Assembly: GCA_964476505.1 (NCBI GenBank)
Contig: CAYZAW010000036.1
Span: 1 to 24,330, forward strand
Source: CAYZAW01 sp964476505
GTDB lineage: Bacteria; Bacillota; Clostridia; Christensenellales; CAG-138
DNA length: 24,330 nucleotides
Direction of reading: 5' to 3'
The translations under genes were made by a program, and so were the position numbers. Under the pieces are notes generated by a model that was given only the letters and a program-made list of their open reading frames with translations, was not told the DNA's origin and did no database searches. Shown here in pieces: positions 1 through 7,202 of the stretch; position 1 is the stretch's first letter, and the number at the start of each line of letters is the position of its first letter.

Positions 1-928
1 GCTCCACATCCCGCACGCACAGGCTGTGCTCGGCCTGGGAGAGCACCGCGTGGTCCAGCGCGCTGATGGCCTGGCGCGCAGCGGCAGGCAGCGTGGCCAG
101 GTCGCGGCAGGCGGTGGATACGCCGATATACAATTCGCATTGCAGGTAATAGCTGAATGTCTTGCGCGCCTCCTCAATGCGGGTCAAGACCTCATTGAAG
201 TGCGCGGGCGTATCCTCTTTCAGCATCAGCAGCCCCGCAATCATCCCATTATAGCGGAACAGGTAGCTGCGGCCCCAGCTGTCCAGCACCTCCTGCATGA
301 TGTTGATTACGGCAAAGGGCAGCAGCTCCGGGTCGCCGATTTTGTCGTCGCCGGTCTCCTCGCCCACCTGCGCCATCAGCACGGCGTAGGCCGGGGCAAC
401 GATGTCCTCCTCATAGCGGGCGGCGTGGCGCTGCGCCTCTTCGGGCGTGATGCCGCCCGACAGCAGGGAGACCATCAGCCCCTCGCGCAGCAGCGGCAGG
501 CTGGCCTCAAACCGCCCGCGCAGGCGGCTGACGTCCGAGCGCTGGCGCGCGGCCTCGTCCAGGCTGTCGCGCGCGTCCTGCAGCATCTGCGCAAACTCCG
601 CCGCCGAGATGGGCTTGAGCAGGTAGCCCAGTACCTTGACCTCAATGGCCTGCCTGGCGTACTCAAAATCATCGTACCCTGACAGGATGATGAACTGGGT
701 GGTGGGCAATACCGCACGCACCCGGCGGCACAAGGCCAGCCCGTCCATCAGCGGCATGCGGATGTCGGTAATCACCAGGTCGGGGGACAGGGCCTCGGCC
801 AACTGCAGCGCCTCCGCGCCGTTGCCGGCCTCGCCCACCACCTCAAAGCCATATTCCTCAAAGCGGATGACCTCCCGCAGACCCTCGCGGATTTCGGGCT
901 CGTCGTCCACCAGCAGCAGTTTGTACAT
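1..928 (-). CDS. YesN-type response regulator, 3' end outside window
   Basis: The gene reads leftward from an ATG at 928 preceded by an AGAGGTGG ribosome site, stays open to the window edge (309 codons) and so lacks its C terminus. Residues 1-120 form a receiver domain: acidic pair D8-D9, phospho-acceptor D55 in the stretch TDIRMP, conserved S83 in ILSGYDDFEYA, and K105 in LLKP. The SGYDDFEYA signature is typical of YesN/AraC-type regulators of carbohydrate uptake, which carry a C-terminal AraC helix-turn-helix; that part would lie beyond base 1 and is not seen. The visible 120-309 region resembles the variable linker of this family. It is divergent from mglBAC, so regulation of that importer in response to a sugar-sensing histidine kinase is likely. 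Third codon positions are strongly G/C-rich, more so than in genes further right. Confidence 0.88.
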   Translation of the reverse strand, partial: MYKLLLVDDEPEIREGLREVIRFEEYGFEVVGEAGNGAEALQLAEALSPDLVITDIRMPLMDGLALCRRVRAVLPTTQFIILSGYDDFEYARQAIEVKVLGYLLKPISAAEFAQMLQDARDSLDEAARQRSDVSRLRGRFEASLPLLREGLMVSLLSGGITPEEAQRHAARYEEDIVAPAYAVLMAQVGEETGDDKIGDPELLPFAVINIMQEVLDSWGRSYLFRYNGMIAGLLMLKEDTPAHFNEVLTRIEEARKTFSYYLQCELYIGVSTACRDLATLPAAARQAISALDHAVLSQAEHSLCVRDVE

Positions 929-990
929 CGTTCCACCTCTTTGGCATTATTGAGGATAAGGGCAAAACTGTCAACAAAGCGGCGATGCAA

Positions 991-1023
991 ACAGGAAGAT
1001 TTTGATACTTTACAGGAAGATTT
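991..1023. promoter_or_regulatory. Direct-repeat operator candidate upstream of mglB
   Basis: ACAGGAAGATTT occurs at 991-1002 and again, perfectly, at 1012-1023. The 21-bp period (two helical turns) and the position immediately upstream of the mglB -35 box are what an activating AraC-type protein uses. The neighbouring response regulator is the obvious candidate to bind here. Binding is inferred. Confidence 0.6.
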
Positions 1024-1026
1024 CCT

Positions 1027-1055
1027 ATTACAAACTGGCCATGTTTGGGTACAAT
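1027..1055 (+). promoter_or_regulatory. Probable sigma-A promoter of the mgl operon
   Basis: ATTACA at 1027-1032 and TACAAT at 1050-1055 are separated by 17 bp. The -35 box matches TTGACA at four of six positions, fitting an activator-dependent promoter with the direct repeat just upstream. Transcription would begin near 1062, leaving a leader of about 50 nt before mglB. Confidence 0.5.
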
Positions 1056-1114
1056 AAGAACATCCAAAGGCACGGCCATTGGCCGAAGCCCAAATAAACT
1101 AAGGGAGGAACCCC

Positions 1115-2056
1115 ATGAAAAAGTTACTTGCCCTGGTTCTCGCCGCCGTGATGATGCTGGGCATCGTGTCCGTCGTCTCCGCCGAGACAAAGCCCCTGAA
1201 GATCGGCGTCGCCATCTACAAGTATGACGACAACTTCATGACCCTGTACCGCACCGAGCTTGAAAAGTACCTGACCGGGCTGGGCCACAAAGTCACCGTC
1301 GTTGACGGCAAGGGTGACCAGGTCGAGCAGACCAACCAAATCAACTCCTTCATCGCTGACAAGGTCGACGTGCTGATCGTCAACCTGGTGCAGTCCACCG
1401 CCGCCGCCACCATCATCGACCTGGTGAAGGCCGCCGACATCCCCACCGTGTTCATCAACCGTGAGCCCACCGCCGAAGACATGCAGCTGTGGGACAAGAT
1501 CGCCTACGTCGGCGCCGATGCCCGCCAGAGCGGCACCTTCCAGGGTGAGATCATCGCCGCCACCGAAAACAAGGGCGACTTCAACGGCAACGGCGTGGTC
1601 GACTATGTCATGATCGTCGGCGATCCCGAGAACGTGGACGCGCAGTACCGCACCGAGTTCTCCATCAAGGCGCTGACCGATGCCGGCATCACCGTTGAGA
1701 AGCTGTTTGAGCAGCGCGGCGACTGGGATCAGGCAAAGGGTCAGGAGCTGGCAACCAGCGCGCTGTCTCAGTTTGGCGCTGATGTTGACGTTATCTTCTG
1801 CAACAACGACGGCATGGCGCTGGGCGCTTATCAGGCAATCGTAGCCGCCGGTCGTAAGGTTGGCGAAGACATCTACCTGCTGGGCGTTGATGCTCTTGAC
1901 GAGTGCGTTGAGATGGTCAAGAACGGCCAGATGACCGGTACCGTGTTGAACGACCACATTGGTCAGTCCCACACTGCTGTTGACATGGCTGTGAAGTACA
2001 TCAACGGCGAAGCCGTGGATACCTACAACTGGGTTGACTATCAGAAGGTCGCGTAA
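1115..2056 (+). CDS. mglB: Galactose/glucose-type ABC substrate-binding protein
   Basis: A 313-residue extracytoplasmic sugar-binding protein of the MglB family. After a signal peptide (about residues 1-23) it carries the MglB ligand residues in order: YKYDDNF (D39, F41), N115 in FINREP, D175 and R179, W204, N231 in CNNDGMALGA, D259 in GVDAL and N279 in GTVLND. A calcium-loop motif with D155, N157, N159 and D163 matches the EF-hand-like site of E. coli MglB. The residue equivalent to E. coli H152 is N173, so sugar preference may differ. The signal peptide ends VSAET with no lipobox cysteine, unlike the ChvE-like protein at 7203. It is the first gene of mglBAC and has an AGGGAGG ribosome site. 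Synonymous codon use changes near base 1700. Confidence 0.9.
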   Translation: MKKLLALVLAAVMMLGIVSVVSAETKPLKIGVAIYKYDDNFMTLYRTELEKYLTGLGHKVTVVDGKGDQVEQTNQINSFIADKVDVLIVNLVQSTAAATIIDLVKAADIPTVFINREPTAEDMQLWDKIAYVGADARQSGTFQGEIIAATENKGDFNGNGVVDYVMIVGDPENVDAQYRTEFSIKALTDAGITVEKLFEQRGDWDQAKGQELATSALSQFGADVDVIFCNNDGMALGAYQAIVAAGRKVGEDIYLLGVDALDECVEMVKNGQMTGTVLNDHIGQSHTAVDMAVKYINGEAVDTYNWVDYQKVA

Positions 2057-2075
2057 CACCTTTCTTTTACGACGT

Positions 2076-2109
2076 GGAAATTGCGTGTGAGCAATCACAC
2101 GCAATTTCC
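2076..2109 (+). other. Perfect 15-bp hairpin between mglB and mglA
   Basis: Bases 2076-2090 pair perfectly with 2095-2109 around a GCAA tetraloop (GNRA type). No T-run follows, so it is unlikely to be a simple terminator. A hairpin between binding-protein and ATPase genes commonly protects the upstream mRNA or reduces downstream expression, which would fit the excess of binding protein an importer needs. Confidence 0.75.
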
Positions 2110-2140
2110 TTCGTAAATATCTAGCCAGAAGGGGGCAGCT

Positions 2141-3655
2141 ATGTCGGAATACATTCTGCAAATGAAGGGCGTATCCAAGTCCTTCCCCGGCGTCAAAGCG
2201 CTGGACAATGTGTCCTTAAACCTGCGAACAGGCGCCGTACACGCGCTGATGGGGGAAAACGGCGCGGGCAAATCCACCCTCATGAAATGCCTGTTTGGCG
2301 TGTACTCCATGGATGAGGGGGAAATCATTTACAACGGCGAGCATGTAAAAATCGCCAACCCATTCGACGCACTGAAAAAGGGCATCGCCATGGTGCATCA
2401 GGAGCTGCAGCCCATTTTGGAGCGCTCCATTGCGGAAAACATCTATTGTGGGCGGTATCCCACCAAGAAAATCTTAGGCTTCATCAAAATCGTAGATCAC
2501 AAAAAAATGTATGAGGAATCAAAGGCGCTTTTGGAGCGCCTTGGCATGAGCTTCGACCCAACCGCCAAACTGTCCACGCTGTCCGTGTCTCAGATGCAGT
2601 TGGTCGAAATCGCCAAGGCCGTGTCCGCCAATGCAAGAATCGTCATCATGGACGAGCCGACCTCCTCGCTGACGCAAAACGAGGTGGAACAGCTCTTTAC
2701 CATCATCAACAAACTCCGTGAGGACGGCTGCGCCATCATCTATATATCCCACAAAATGGACGAGATACTTCGCATCAGCAACGAAGTGACCATCATGCGC
2801 GACGGGCAGTATATCGGCACTTGGCCCGCTAACGAGCTGACCACCGACCTGATCATCACCCGTATGGTAGGCCGTGAGATCACCAATCTGTATCCGCCCA
2901 AGCACAATGTACCGGGCGATGTGATACTGGAGGTCAAAAACTACACCTCCATACATGCGCGTTCCTTCAAGGATGCCGGCTTCACGCTTCGTAAGGGCGA
3001 GATACTGGGCGTCAGCGGCTTGGTGGGTGCACAGCGTACCGAGCTGATGGAGGGCATATTCGGCCTGCGCAACACCGTAAGCGGCACCATCACCTATAAC
3101 GGCAAGCCGCTGAAGATTCGCCGCCCCAAGGATGCCATCAACAACAGTATTGCACTCTTAACGGAGGACAGGCGCGCCACGGGCATATTCGGTGTGCTGT
3201 CGGTCACGGATAACGTGGCCGTGGCCTCGCTTTCCCAGTACCTGAAATTCCGCGTTATGCTGGATGAAAAGCGCATCAGCAAGCTGGTGGAGGAAAACAT
3301 CCAAAAGCTCAACATCAAAACGCCCAGCGGCAAAACGCTGATACAGTCTCTCTCCGGCGGTAACCAGCAAAAGGTCATCATCTCCCGCTGGCTTGCCAAC
3401 GACCCAGACGTGCTGATCATGGACGAACCCACCCGCGGTATCGACGTTGGCGCGAAGTACGAGATATACTGCATCATCGAGCAACTGGCCCGCGAGGGCA
3501 AGGCCATCATCATGATCAGCTCCGAAATGCCCGAGCTTATCGGCATGGCAGACAGAATCATGGTTATGTGCGACGGGCGCGTTACGGGCATTGTAAACCG
3601 TGACGAAATGAATCAGGAAACCATCATGGCACTGGCGACGCAGTTCGCGTCATAA
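2141..3655 (+). CDS. mglA: Sugar ABC importer ATPase (two fused nucleotide-binding domains)
   Basis: A 504-residue double ATPase that powers the MglB/MglC importer on the cytoplasmic face of the membrane. Domain 1 has Walker A GENGAGKST (38-46), Walker B ending MDEP (170-173) and H-loop H204; its signature is degenerate (LSVSQ). Domain 2 has a degenerate P-loop, GLVGAQRTE (293-301), lacking the lysine, but a good LSGGNQQ signature (404-410) and MDEPTRGIDVG. This asymmetry, with one competent site, is the hallmark of the RbsA/MglA/XylG subfamily. Length is normal. The start ATG follows GAAGGGGG by five bases. The 84-base gap from mglB contains the hairpin at 2076-2109. Confidence 0.93.
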   Translation: MSEYILQMKGVSKSFPGVKALDNVSLNLRTGAVHALMGENGAGKSTLMKCLFGVYSMDEGEIIYNGEHVKIANPFDALKKGIAMVHQELQPILERSIAENIYCGRYPTKKILGFIKIVDHKKMYEESKALLERLGMSFDPTAKLSTLSVSQMQLVEIAKAVSANARIVIMDEPTSSLTQNEVEQLFTIINKLREDGCAIIYISHKMDEILRISNEVTIMRDGQYIGTWPANELTTDLIITRMVGREITNLYPPKHNVPGDVILEVKNYTSIHARSFKDAGFTLRKGEILGVSGLVGAQRTELMEGIFGLRNTVSGTITYNGKPLKIRRPKDAINNSIALLTEDRRATGIFGVLSVTDNVAVASLSQYLKFRVMLDEKRISKLVEENIQKLNIKTPSGKTLIQSLSGGNQQKVIISRWLANDPDVLIMDEPTRGIDVGAKYEIYCIIEQLAREGKAIIMISSEMPELIGMADRIMVMCDGRVTGIVNRDEMNQETIMALATQFAS

Positions 3656-3669
3656 CGGAGGGGTGTAAC

Positions 3670-4668
3670 ATGCAAGTGAGCAACAGTAAAAAAATCAGCA
3701 ATTTCTTATTGAACAACGCCGTTATATTCTTGATGCTGATAGCCGCCATCGTGGTCGGCATCCTGCGTCCCACGTTCTTCTCGGAATATAACGCCAAGAA
3801 CCTCATTTCCAACACCGCCGCGCGCTTTATCGTAGCGTTGGGCGTGTCCGGCTGCCTCATCACAAAGGGCACGGACCTGTCCGCCGGGCGAATGGTCGGC
3901 TTGGCCGCGTGCTTGGCTGCCACGTTCATGCAGCGTGGAGACTATACCAGCAAGGTGTACCCCGCGATCGGCGAGTTGCCCATTTTAGTGGTTTTACTGG
4001 GAGTGATCGTGATTTGCATGGTGTTTGGCATCATAAACGGTCTGGTGGTATCGCTCTTAAAGGTGCCGCCATTCATCGCCACGCTGGGCATGCAGACCAT
4101 TGTATACGGCATATGCCTTGTGTTTACCGGCGCGCAGCCGATAGGCGGCTTGCGACAGGATTATACCAACATTTCCTCCGGCTCGCTGTTCGGCGTAACA
4201 TGGTTGCCATACCTTGGAATTATCGCGCTGGCATTGGGTGTGATCATGTGGTTTGTGTATAACAAGACCCCGCACGGCAAGTACATGTACGCCATCGGCG
4301 GCAACGAGAATGCGGCGGAGGTTTCCGGTATCAACACCACCAGCACCAAGATCGTTATTTACACCACTGCCGCGGCGCTTTACGGCATTGCAGGCTTCCT
4401 CTACGGTGCAAAGTCCGGCGGCGCGTCCGTGAACCTTGGCATGGGCTACGAGCTCGAAGCCATCGCCGGCTGTACCATCGGCGGCGTTTCCACCAACGGC
4501 GGCGTTGGCCGCATCGGCGGTATCCTCATCGGCGTTCTTGTGTTCGAGCTGTTGAAGATCGCCATGCAGTTCATGGGCGTGGAAACCTCCTACACCTACA
4601 TCGTACAGGGCGTTGTCATCATATTCGCGGTTGCGCTTGATATCCGCAAGTACGTCGCGAAGAAATAA
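3670..4668 (+). CDS. mglC: Sugar ABC importer permease
   Basis: A 332-residue, highly hydrophobic protein of the BPD_transp_2 (RbsC/MglC/XylH) permease family that forms the membrane channel with MglA. Recognisable blocks are GTDLSAGRMVGL, VPPFIATLGMQ, GGNENAAEVSGI and the late GCTIGGVSTNGGVGRIGG motif that contacts the ATPase. It starts 14 bases after mglA behind CGGAGGGG. The sugar is not certain from the permease alone; the assignment follows MglB. Confidence 0.92.
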   Translation: MQVSNSKKISNFLLNNAVIFLMLIAAIVVGILRPTFFSEYNAKNLISNTAARFIVALGVSGCLITKGTDLSAGRMVGLAACLAATFMQRGDYTSKVYPAIGELPILVVLLGVIVICMVFGIINGLVVSLLKVPPFIATLGMQTIVYGICLVFTGAQPIGGLRQDYTNISSGSLFGVTWLPYLGIIALALGVIMWFVYNKTPHGKYMYAIGGNENAAEVSGINTTSTKIVIYTTAAALYGIAGFLYGAKSGGASVNLGMGYELEAIAGCTIGGVSTNGGVGRIGGILIGVLVFELLKIAMQFMGVETSYTYIVQGVVIIFAVALDIRKYVAKK

Positions 4669-4910
4669 TGGATATGAGCGAACGCGAACAAGCGCAGGCG
4701 CAAGAGACGGAGTCGGTGGACGAAACCCTTCCAACGGTCACCGACGAAGACCTCAAAGGCCCTCAAAACGCCAAGGAGCGCTTTTACGAAAAGCTAATAA
4801 GGCGATTCCACATCACCAAAAAGGGCATGGATATCGTGTTGGTGATATTGGGCGCGCTGTTCCTGCTGTTCTTTGCACTGGGCGCGCTTGTAGGCAACAA
4901 TGTGATATAG
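4668..4910 (+). CDS. Small single-helix membrane protein at end of mgl operon
   Basis: An 80-residue protein whose ATG overlaps the mglC stop by one base (TAATG), suggesting translational coupling. A second in-frame ATG at 4674 is possible. Residues 1-35 are acidic and polar, 36-53 basic (KLIRRFHITKKG), and 54-75 form one transmembrane helix ending near the C terminus, so the acidic N terminus should face the cytoplasm by the positive-inside rule. I do not recognise the family. Its place as last gene before the operon terminators suggests a partner of the importer, for instance a stability or regulatory subunit, but that is inference. Confidence 0.75.
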   Translation: MDMSEREQAQAQETESVDETLPTVTDEDLKGPQNAKERFYEKLIRRFHITKKGMDIVLVILGALFLLFFALGALVGNNVI

Positions 4911-4930
4911 CAATTTCCTCTTTCAAGGCA

Positions 4931-4959
4931 AAGGGCCGCGGATATTTCCGCGGCTTTTT
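4931..4959 (+). terminator. Rho-independent terminator of the mgl operon
   Basis: GCCGCGGA (4935-4942) pairs with TCCGCGGC (4947-4954) around TATT and is followed by five Ts. It lies 20 bases after the last gene. Confidence 0.85.
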
Positions 4960-4962
4960 GCC

Positions 4963-4986
4963 ATGCCGCCTAAAAGCGGCATTTTT
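4963..4986 (+). terminator. Second, tandem terminator
   Basis: ATGCCGC (4963-4969) pairs with GCGGCAT (4976-4982) around CTAAAA and runs into a T-stretch. As the second hairpin in a row it should block read-through into the XRE gene. Confidence 0.7.
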
Positions 4987-5024
4987 GCAACGTGCGGGCG
5001 GTGGTGCAGCAGGCAGAAAACGGG

Positions 5025-5030
5025 TATGAT
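5025..5030 (+). promoter_or_regulatory. Probable -10 box of the XRE regulator
   Basis: TATGAT, 19 bases before the chosen ATG; no convincing -35 is seen 16-18 bases upstream. It lies inside the longer open frame beginning at 4992, which argues for the downstream start. Confidence 0.4.
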
Positions 5031-5048
5031 ACATACGAGGTGAGAGAA

Positions 5049-5723
5049 ATGACATTAGAAGACAAGCTGCAATTCTTACGCAAACAGGCAGGTTACTCAC
5101 AGGAACAGCTGGCGGACGCGCTGGGGGTATCCCGGCAGACCGTGGGCAAATGGGAAAACGGGCAGGCCGTGCCGGAGCTGTACGGGTTGATGGAACTCAG
5201 CCGCCTGTATCATATCACCATCGACCGAATCGTGAAGGATGACGACGATTGCAATTTACAGCTGCGGCATACGGCGGATATGGATATAGACGAAGCCGTT
5301 CACTTCCTGCTTCGGGCAAAAAAAGCAACCTACGCAGGCCATGGGCAGGAGATCGCCCCCTGCCGCATCGCCTCTCACGATCTGGAATACCGGGAGGGCC
5401 CGTATTACTATTTGGATACCTACCTTGGCGGCGAACGGTTCATTGGCGAAGAGGCCATTTGGCATAACGACGTGCCCCTGTGGAGCATGAACTACTCCGG
5501 GCGCGTAACGGGCGAGAATTTCAGCGGCGATTTTTTGAAGGAAGCATTAAGCTTGGTGCCCTATGAAACGCCCTATCGCGGCCCTGCCATTTACCAGAAC
5601 GGGGAATACAGCTACCATTGCCGCGTGGAGGGCGCGTTCGTGTGGTACCAAGGCTATGAGGAGATATTCTATCGGGAGGATAAAATCTACGAGTGCTTTT
5701 TCCATGGCGGCATTATCAAATAA
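5049..5723 (+). CDS. XRE-family regulator with C-terminal DUF5680 domain
   Basis: A 224-residue protein. Residues 1-65 are a lambda-repressor-type helix-turn-helix (LRKQAGYSQEQLADALGVSR followed by QTVGKWENG). The rest, from about 75, resembles DUF5680: FLLRAKKATYAGHG, then an aromatic-rich segment with YYYLDTYLGGERFIGEEAIW and a C-terminal FFHGG. This architecture is common in Firmicutes and its ligand is unknown to me. The ATG at 5049 is chosen over the longer frame from 4992 because GAGGTGAG lies just upstream and the HTH begins directly. It stands alone between terminators, so its targets cannot be told from context. Confidence 0.85.
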   Translation: MTLEDKLQFLRKQAGYSQEQLADALGVSRQTVGKWENGQAVPELYGLMELSRLYHITIDRIVKDDDDCNLQLRHTADMDIDEAVHFLLRAKKATYAGHGQEIAPCRIASHDLEYREGPYYYLDTYLGGERFIGEEAIWHNDVPLWSMNYSGRVTGENFSGDFLKEALSLVPYETPYRGPAIYQNGEYSYHCRVEGAFVWYQGYEEIFYREDKIYECFFHGGIIK

Positions 5724-5761
5724 ACTGCGATTTGCTGACGGTTTCAAACGCAAAGCAAACA

Positions 5762-5785
5762 AAAAGCCCGCGGCTGCGGGCTTTT
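5762..5785. terminator. Bidirectional terminator between convergent genes
   Basis: AAAAGCCCGC (5762-5771) pairs with GCGGGCTTTT (5776-5785) around GGCT. It gives a T-rich tail on both strands, serving the XRE gene (+) and the LacI-type gene ending at 5802 (-). Confidence 0.88.
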
Positions 5786-5801
5786 GCGTAGTATTGTATG
5801 A

Positions 5802-6857
5802 TTATTTCACGATGCGAACGCTGTCGCGCTCCTTGATCTGTGTAGCGATGGCAATTTTCATGGTGCCGCTTCGCTGGGCGGTCTGTATGGTGTCGTTGGC
5901 GCGGATGCGCTGGTGCAGGATGGATACCGCAACCTCGCCAAGCCGTTCTTTAAAGGAATGCGTGGTGGTGATTCTCGGCTGCATCATTTCGCAGATGGGC
6001 ACATCGTCAAAGCCGATCACGGAAACGTCCTCCGGCACCCGGTAGCCCTGCACCGTAAAGGCGCGGATGGCGGCTGCCGCTACCACGTCGTTTTCTGCGA
6101 AGTAGGCCGTGGCGGGGGTATTGCCGTCACGCAGCCAATGGCAAACGTCCGTATAGGCGTTTTCGGAGGAAATGTCAACACTTAGGGTTTGCAGCGGCGC
6201 GAAGCCCGAAGCGCCGTTCTCGCTGAGCGCAAGGTTCACGCCGACCTCCCGGTCTTCAAAATTCGCAATGCGCTGCTTGGAGCGCAGGTAGCCGATCTTC
6301 TTATGCCCGCATTTGATCAAATACGTTACGGCAGCCTTCGCACCGAACATATTGTCGTTGCCAACGCAGTCCACCGTGGAGGCAAACATGAAATTGTCTA
6401 CCATTACAACGGGCGTGTTGATGCGCTGGAACAGCTGGGTCTCCAGCGTGGAACGCTGTTCGTCGGTAATATCGGTACCCAAAAGAACGATACCGGCTGT
6501 GTCGTCCAGAATGGCTAGCAGCTGCTTTTCGATGGGATGATCGGAATACAGGTAATGAATCAGTACGCGGTACCCCAGCTCCTTGGCGGCGGCCTCCACG
6601 CCCTGCAACACAAAGGTGGAGAACGTGGTTTGCGCGGCAATGCCCGCGCCAACATAGATCACGAAGCTGATGGTTTTGGGCGGCAGGGCTTTTGCACGCA
6701 TGGCACGCGGGGTCACATACCCGCAGCGCGCGGCTTCCGCCATAACGGCTTCGCGTGTTTCATTGCTAACGCCGGGCTTGCCGTTTAGCGCCATGGAAAC
6801 TGCCGCTGTAGACACGCCCAATTTGTCTGCGATTTCTTTTGCCGTTATGTTGCTCAA
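5802..6857 (-). CDS. LacI-family transcriptional regulator
   Basis: A 351-residue repressor/activator. The N-terminal helix-turn-helix reads ITAKEIADKLGVSTAAVSMA, followed by LNGKPGVS; the hinge segment (about 46-58, YVTPRAMRAKAL) departs from the usual YxPNxxAR pattern. Residues 60-351 form a periplasmic-binding-protein-like effector domain with GIVLLGTDI, the typical FDDVPICEMMQPRITT block and a VPEDVSVIGF segment. The start is TTG at 6857, the only plausible initiation directly before the HTH, with AGAGG upstream. It is divergent from the chvE-mmsA-mmsB operon and probably controls it in response to a monosaccharide; the sugar is not evident. Confidence 0.9.
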   Translation of the reverse strand: MSNITAKEIADKLGVSTAAVSMALNGKPGVSNETREAVMAEAARCGYVTPRAMRAKALPPKTISFVIYVGAGIAAQTTFSTFVLQGVEAAAKELGYRVLIHYLYSDHPIEKQLLAILDDTAGIVLLGTDITDEQRSTLETQLFQRINTPVVMVDNFMFASTVDCVGNDNMFGAKAAVTYLIKCGHKKIGYLRSKQRIANFEDREVGVNLALSENGASGFAPLQTLSVDISSENAYTDVCHWLRDGNTPATAYFAENDVVAAAAIRAFTVQGYRVPEDVSVIGFDDVPICEMMQPRITTTHSFKERLGEVAVSILHQRIRANDTIQTAQRSGTMKIAIATQIKERDSVRIVK

Positions 6858-6943
6858 ACTGTGTTCGCCTCTTTACTGTTATTACGCTTACTGAAGTTTC
6901 TCAAAAAATTAGATAAATTTCAGATGTTAAGCACTATGGATTT

Positions 6944-6971
6944 ATTGTACCAAAAGTCGTGCGGTTGTCAA
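6944..6971 (-). promoter_or_regulatory. Promoter of the LacI-type gene
   Basis: On the minus strand TTGACA (6971-6966) and TACAAT (6949-6944) are spaced by 16 bp. A perfect -35 and a 5/6 -10 make this a strong constitutive-type promoter; the leader is about 80 nt. Confidence 0.7.
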
Positions 6972-6982
6972 TTCAAATCTTC

Positions 6983-6996
6983 TCAAACGTTTAAGT
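6983..6996. promoter_or_regulatory. LacI-type operator candidate 1
   Basis: CTCAAACGTTTAAG is a 14-bp palindrome with one mismatched pair and the central CG usual for LacI-family sites. It lies 12 bp upstream of the lacI -35 box. Confidence 0.5.
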
Positions 6997-7032
6997 AACA
7001 AAGATTTTCTGCCAGTTTTAGTAATTTGCATA

Positions 7033-7046
7033 CAGAATCGGTTCTG
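7033..7046. promoter_or_regulatory. LacI-type operator candidate 2
   Basis: CAGAATCGGTTCTG is a CG-centred palindrome with one mismatched pair, five bases upstream of the rightward -35 box. Its centre is 50 bp from candidate 1. The two differ in sequence, so different proteins may bind them. Confidence 0.4.
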
Positions 7047-7051
7047 ACGTA

Positions 7052-7079
7052 TTGACATTTTGAAAATTTCGATTATGAT
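7052..7079 (+). promoter_or_regulatory. Promoter of the chvE-mmsAB operon
   Basis: TTGACA (7052-7057) and TATGAT (7074-7079) with a 16-bp spacer. Transcription would begin near 7086, giving a leader of about 117 nt. A second TATAAT at 7175-7180 has only a weak -35 and would give a very short leader. Confidence 0.65.
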
Positions 7080-7202
7080 GAGAATATCCGTTGTATAAAC
7101 AATAAATATCACATATGAATTTAAGCACGTTTTAAGTAACCAATTAACACCGTTTGTAACGTCCAACCGGGCGTTATAATAAATAGAAAGGGAGAAAACA
7201 CA

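Larger units (their letters stand above)
6858..7202. promoter_or_regulatory. 345-bp AT-rich divergent control region, lacI / chvE
   Basis: No gene is seen here. The region is markedly more AT-rich than its surroundings and contains a leftward promoter, a rightward promoter (and a possible second one), two near-palindromes with a central CG of the type LacI proteins bind, and three copies of a GTTT(T)AAGTAAC-like word at 6990, about 7015 and 7129. It also has an inverted repeat of nine-base arms (6891-6899 with 6915-6923, one mismatch) in the lacI leader. Confidence 0.7.

Noticed and set aside
1124..2161. 345-codon open frame on the minus strand
   Set aside because: It lies fully antisense to mglB, is rich in Val/Asp/Gly/His from reversed GTC/GAC codons, and has no ribosome site; it is a shadow caused by high GC3.
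4992..5048. Longer N terminus for the XRE regulator
   Set aside because: It would place the -10 box and the good ribosome site inside the coding region, and the extra 19 residues match no part of the HTH family.
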